From positions 1,295-46,988 of the forward strand of contig NZ_LMRR01000018.1 in assembly GCF_001426085.1 (NCBI RefSeq): a stretch of DNA of 45,694 nt, given 5' to 3'. Each line of letters begins with the position of its first letter. The first letter of the stretch is position 1. Positions 43,478 through 45,694 of the stretch are shown here, one piece after another. Source of the stretch: Rhodococcus sp. Leaf278. Lineage in GTDB: Bacteria; Actinomycetota; Actinomycetes; Mycobacteriales; Mycobacteriaceae. The notes beneath the pieces were generated by a model. That model was not told where the DNA came from, made no database searches, and saw only the letters and a list, made by a program, of their open reading frames with translations. Both the position numbers and the translations under genes were made by a program.

Positions 43478-45067
43478 ATGCCGCAATTGAGACGATCTGC
43501 CGCTCCCCTGGGTTCCCGACTGCTCGGCGACACCTCCGAATCACCACGTCGACGCCGGATCCGCATCCAGCTGTTGCTGACGGTGTTCCTGGTGCTGTCG
43601 AACCTGATCGGCGCGGTGATAGTCGGGGTTCTGATCAGTGTCGTCGTTCCGGGTCCGAACGTACTGGATCCTGACAAGTACTGGTGGGTCAACTACATCG
43701 TCGCTCCGGTATACATTTTCCTCGCGTTCCTGGTCGGTGTCGTCTGGGGCACCACGCGCGCCCTGAGCAGTCTGCGGTGGGGCATCGAGGATCGCGAGCC
43801 CACTCGGTCCGAGCAGGTCGCGACCCTTGCTATGCCGTGGCGTCTGACTCGCATGCAGGTCGCATTGTGGACCGGTGGACTGATCCTGCTGACGACGATC
43901 GACGGCATCATCGACCCCCAGGCGATCCCCAAGGTGGCTTTCACCATTGCCGCGGGCGGCACAGTCGTGTGCGCGTTCAGTTACCTGCTCAGTGAGTTCG
44001 CTCTGCGGCCCATCGCGGCTCGTGCCCTACAAGCAGGCGACCCACGACGCATCCGAATCGCCGGTGTCATGGGACGTTCCATCCTGTCGTGGTTGCTGGG
44101 GACCGGCGTCCCGGTCACAGGATTGATGATGATCGCGGTGTTCCGATTCATTCGACCCGAGACGGATGCCACCCAGCTCGCAGTGTCCATACTTGCCCTC
44201 GGCGGGATCACCATCGTCTTCGGCTTCGCGTTGACCGTGTTGGGCGGCTTCGCAACCACCTCCCCGATCAACAACGTTCGTGCGGGTATGGCTGAGGTAG
44301 AGAAGGGCAACATGGATGTCCGACTCGCTGTGTACGACGGCACCGAGCTCGGCGAGCTGCAGAGCGGATTCAACCGCATGGCCGACGGCGTGCGGGATCG
44401 CGAGAAGATCCGCGACCTGTTCGGTCGACACGTCGGACACGAAGTAGCCGAGAAGGCGCTGCAATCCGAGAGTGAACTCGGCGGCCAGGAGCGCGACATC
44501 GCAGTGTTCTTCATCGACCTGGTGGGATCGACCGAATTGGCTGCCTCTCGACCGCCGACCGAGGTGGTGGACCTGCTCAACCGCTTCTTTGCAGTCGTCG
44601 TCGACGAGGTGGACGAACACGGCGGCTTCATCAACAAATTCGAGGGCGACGCAGCGCTCGCAATATTCGGGGCCCCGAACGAAATTACCGACCACTGTGG
44701 CTCCGCACTGGCTGCGGCAAGAGCAATTGCCAGACGGTTGTTGATCGAGGTTCCCGAATGCAGCGCCGCTGTAGGCGTCGCCGCTGGACGCGCGGTTGCC
44801 GGCAATGTCGGCGCAAAATCCAGATTCGAGTACACCGTCATCGGAGATCCGGTGAACGAGGCCGCTCGACTCTCCGAACTGGCAAAGAACGCGCCCGGAG
44901 CCATCCTGGCCTCTAAGACTGCCGTCGAAGGTGCAGCCGATGCCGAAGCCGATCGTTGGGAATTCGGTGATGCAGTCACCCTTCGCGGACGATCTGCGGA
45001 GACGATCCTCGCGAATCCGAAGGACGTCAAGGTTTCGGCGGATGAGCCCGAAGCCGTTCACGCCTGA
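43478..45067 (+). CDS. Membrane adenylate cyclase with HAMP domain
   Basis: 529 aa. About six membrane helices in residues 20-240, a HAMP domain ([20 protein letters not shown], ~265-320), then a class III cyclase catalytic domain. Metal-binding Asp are in [10 protein letters not shown] and [11 protein letters not shown]; the substrate-specifying Lys lies in INKFEGDA, and [20 protein letters not shown] carries the Asp/Asn/Arg that complete the active site, so it should make cAMP. This is the family of Rv1318c, Rv1319c and Rv1320c; here there is one copy. The ATG is used; a GTG three codons earlier is possible. Confidence 0.92.
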   Translation: MPQLRRSAAPLGSRLLGDTSESPRRRRIRIQLLLTVFLVLSNLIGAVIVGVLISVVVPGPNVLDPDKYWWVNYIVAPVYIFLAFLVGVVWGTTRALSSLRWGIEDREPTRSEQVATLAMPWRLTRMQVALWTGGLILLTTIDGIIDPQAIPKVAFTIAAGGTVVCAFSYLLSEFALRPIAARALQAGDPRRIRIAGVMGRSILSWLLGTGVPVTGLMMIAVFRFIRPETDATQLAVSILALGGITIVFGFALTVLGGFATTSPINNVRAGMAEVEKGNMDVRLAVYDGTELGELQSGFNRMADGVRDREKIRDLFGRHVGHEVAEKALQSESELGGQERDIAVFFIDLVGSTELAASRPPTEVVDLLNRFFAVVVDEVDEHGGFINKFEGDAALAIFGAPNEITDHCGSALAAARAIARRLLIEVPECSAAVGVAAGRAVAGNVGAKSRFEYTVIGDPVNEAARLSELAKNAPGAILASKTAVEGAADAEADRWEFGDAVTLRGRSAETILANPKDVKVSADEPEAVHA

Positions 45068-45230
45068 TCCACCCAGTCGGTGAGTCCGGCCAAGTAGGCC
45101 ACGCCCCCGCTGGTCTGATGATCGACGGCTGGGGCGACCTCTGCCCGGCTGCTTCGCGTGCCGGACGCTCACGATGGCGTTGACGATTGCGTTCCCTGGG
45201 TGAGCCGGCAGCGTTTCGGTCTGTGCGCTC
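45058..45230 (-). pseudogene. Decayed gene remnant, C-terminal part
   Basis: One minus-strand frame reads AEVAPAVDHQTSGGVAYLAG, then LTDWVDQA and a stop, with codons strongly biased to G/C in third position as in real genes, but it is open for only 36 codons. Just upstream a different frame reads TETLPAHPGNAIVNAIVSVR, also coding-like. This looks like the end of a frameshifted and truncated gene. I cannot identify the family. The remaining ~115 bp to the rrn terminator show nothing further. Confidence 0.4.
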
Positions 45231-45345
45231 CGATATGCAGTCTCGAGACACTGCAGTCAGGATCGTCGGCTGTGGACGTTCGACGCCCTCCACGATCGGA
45301 CGGCCCACACGGCGAATAATGTTGCAGCAGTATTGGTTTCGAATG

Positions 45346-45382
45346 CGGACAACCCCCGACCGTGATGGTCGGGGGTTGTCCG
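45346..45382 (-). terminator. rrn operon terminator
   Basis: Perfect 16-bp stem (arm beginning CGGACAACCCCCGACC) with loop GTGAT, placed just past the 3' end of 5S rRNA. No T-run follows, as is common for actinobacterial hairpins. Confidence 0.8.
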
Positions 45383-45394
45383 GTTCAAGTTGTG

Positions 45395-45511
45395 TTCGGC
45401 GGTGTCCTACTCTCCCACACCCTGTCGAGTGCAGTACCATCGGCGCTGGAGGGCTTAGCTTCCGGGTTCGGAATGGGACCGGGCGTTTCCCCTCCGCTAT
45501 GGCCGCCGTAA
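45395..45511 (-). rRNA. rrf: 5S ribosomal RNA
   Basis: Read leftwards it begins TTACGGCGGCCATAGCGG, contains CCCGGTCCCATTCCGAACCC and ends GACACCGCCGAAC, the canonical actinobacterial 5S sequence. The ends pair (TACGGCGG / CCGCC). About 117 nt. Confidence 0.96.
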
Positions 45512-45644
45512 CTCTGCGAAACAGTGTCACGAGCGAACCTGTCACCCACACATACGGTGGGGTGGCGGATTCGTGTATTCGGTTGTGTTACTGAACAACT
45601 CGTGTGTTGTTTCAGATATTGCACAGTGGACGCGTAGCTTCTTT

Positions 45645-45694
45645 GTGGTAAGTCCTCGGCCTATTAGTACCAGTCACCTGCATACATTGCTGTA
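45645..45694 (-). rRNA. rrl: 23S ribosomal RNA, 3' end only
   Basis: Read leftwards it gives GACTGGTACTAATAGGCCGA followed by GGACTTAC, the conserved 3' end of 23S rRNA. The exact mature end is uncertain by a few bases; the rest is outside the window. A ~130-nt 23S-5S spacer with no gene lies between. Confidence 0.93.

Overview
The window looks like chromosome of a high-GC, mycolic-acid-type actinobacterium, most likely Rhodococcus (or Rhodococcoides) or a close relative. The reasons are a single ~3,100-residue type I fatty acid synthase followed by acpS, a glgP/glgE/glgB set, nucS, lprD/DUF3817 genes, and a gene order that (from memory) follows two blocks of the M. tuberculosis map: roughly Rv2520c-Rv2524c at the left and Rv1343c-Rv1318c plus the rrn operon at the right. 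tRNA genes lack an encoded CCA, and many genes appear to start leaderless (a TANNNT box 6-7 nt before the start codon).

Layout. (1) 1-2,356: the right end of an integrated phage-like element. A run of small minus-strand genes of unknown function ends in an excisionase/Cro-like HTH gene, which faces a repressor-like HTH gene across a mirror-symmetric pair of leaderless promoters with a 7-bp inverted repeat in the middle. The repressor reading frame runs through the tRNA-Lys terminator and into tRNA-Lys itself, ending inside the tRNA. This is the arrangement expected when the attachment site lies inside the repressor gene (integration-dependent immunity), and it is the most interesting feature of the window. 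(2) 2,449-16,738: DUF3618 protein, Bcp peroxiredoxin, M20 dipeptidase, a membrane-anchored Hsp70-like protein, a TetR regulator, and the acpS-fas operon. (3) 16,739-19,548: the fas upstream region with palindromes, an HhH-type DNA-repair-like protein, a second TetR regulator, tRNA-Leu and a mycothiol-dependent-isomerase-fold protein. (4) 19,637-27,647: lprD-DUF3817, then a minus-strand row of lipase, rdgB, rph, MBL phosphodiesterase, rhomboid, P1 peptidase, DUF2017 and clpS, with pncB divergent. (5) 27,698-38,153: dinG, then glycogen/alpha-glucan genes glgP and glgE-glgB, the latter coupled to a lipoprotein zinc metallopeptidase. (6) 38,159-45,067: CnoX-like thioredoxin, a second DUF3817 protein, thiolase, methylmalonyl-CoA epimerase, a DivIVA-like coiled-coil protein, a zinc-ribbon protein, NucS mismatch endonuclease and a membrane adenylate cyclase. 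(7) 45,068-45,694: a decayed gene remnant, an rrn terminator, 5S rRNA and the very end of 23S rRNA, all read leftwards.

How they fit together: most of the window is ordinary core metabolism and genome maintenance (lipid synthesis by Fas/AcpS, storage and capsular glucan by GlgP/GlgE/GlgB, nucleotide quality control by RdgB and NucS, proteolysis by ClpS, rhomboid and metallopeptidases). The accessory, less explained material is the element end at the left, the palindromes in front of fas, the tandem operator in front of the lprD-like gene, and the remnant beside the rrn operon. I worked by eye from sequence, without database searches; family names rest on recognised motifs and remembered gene order.
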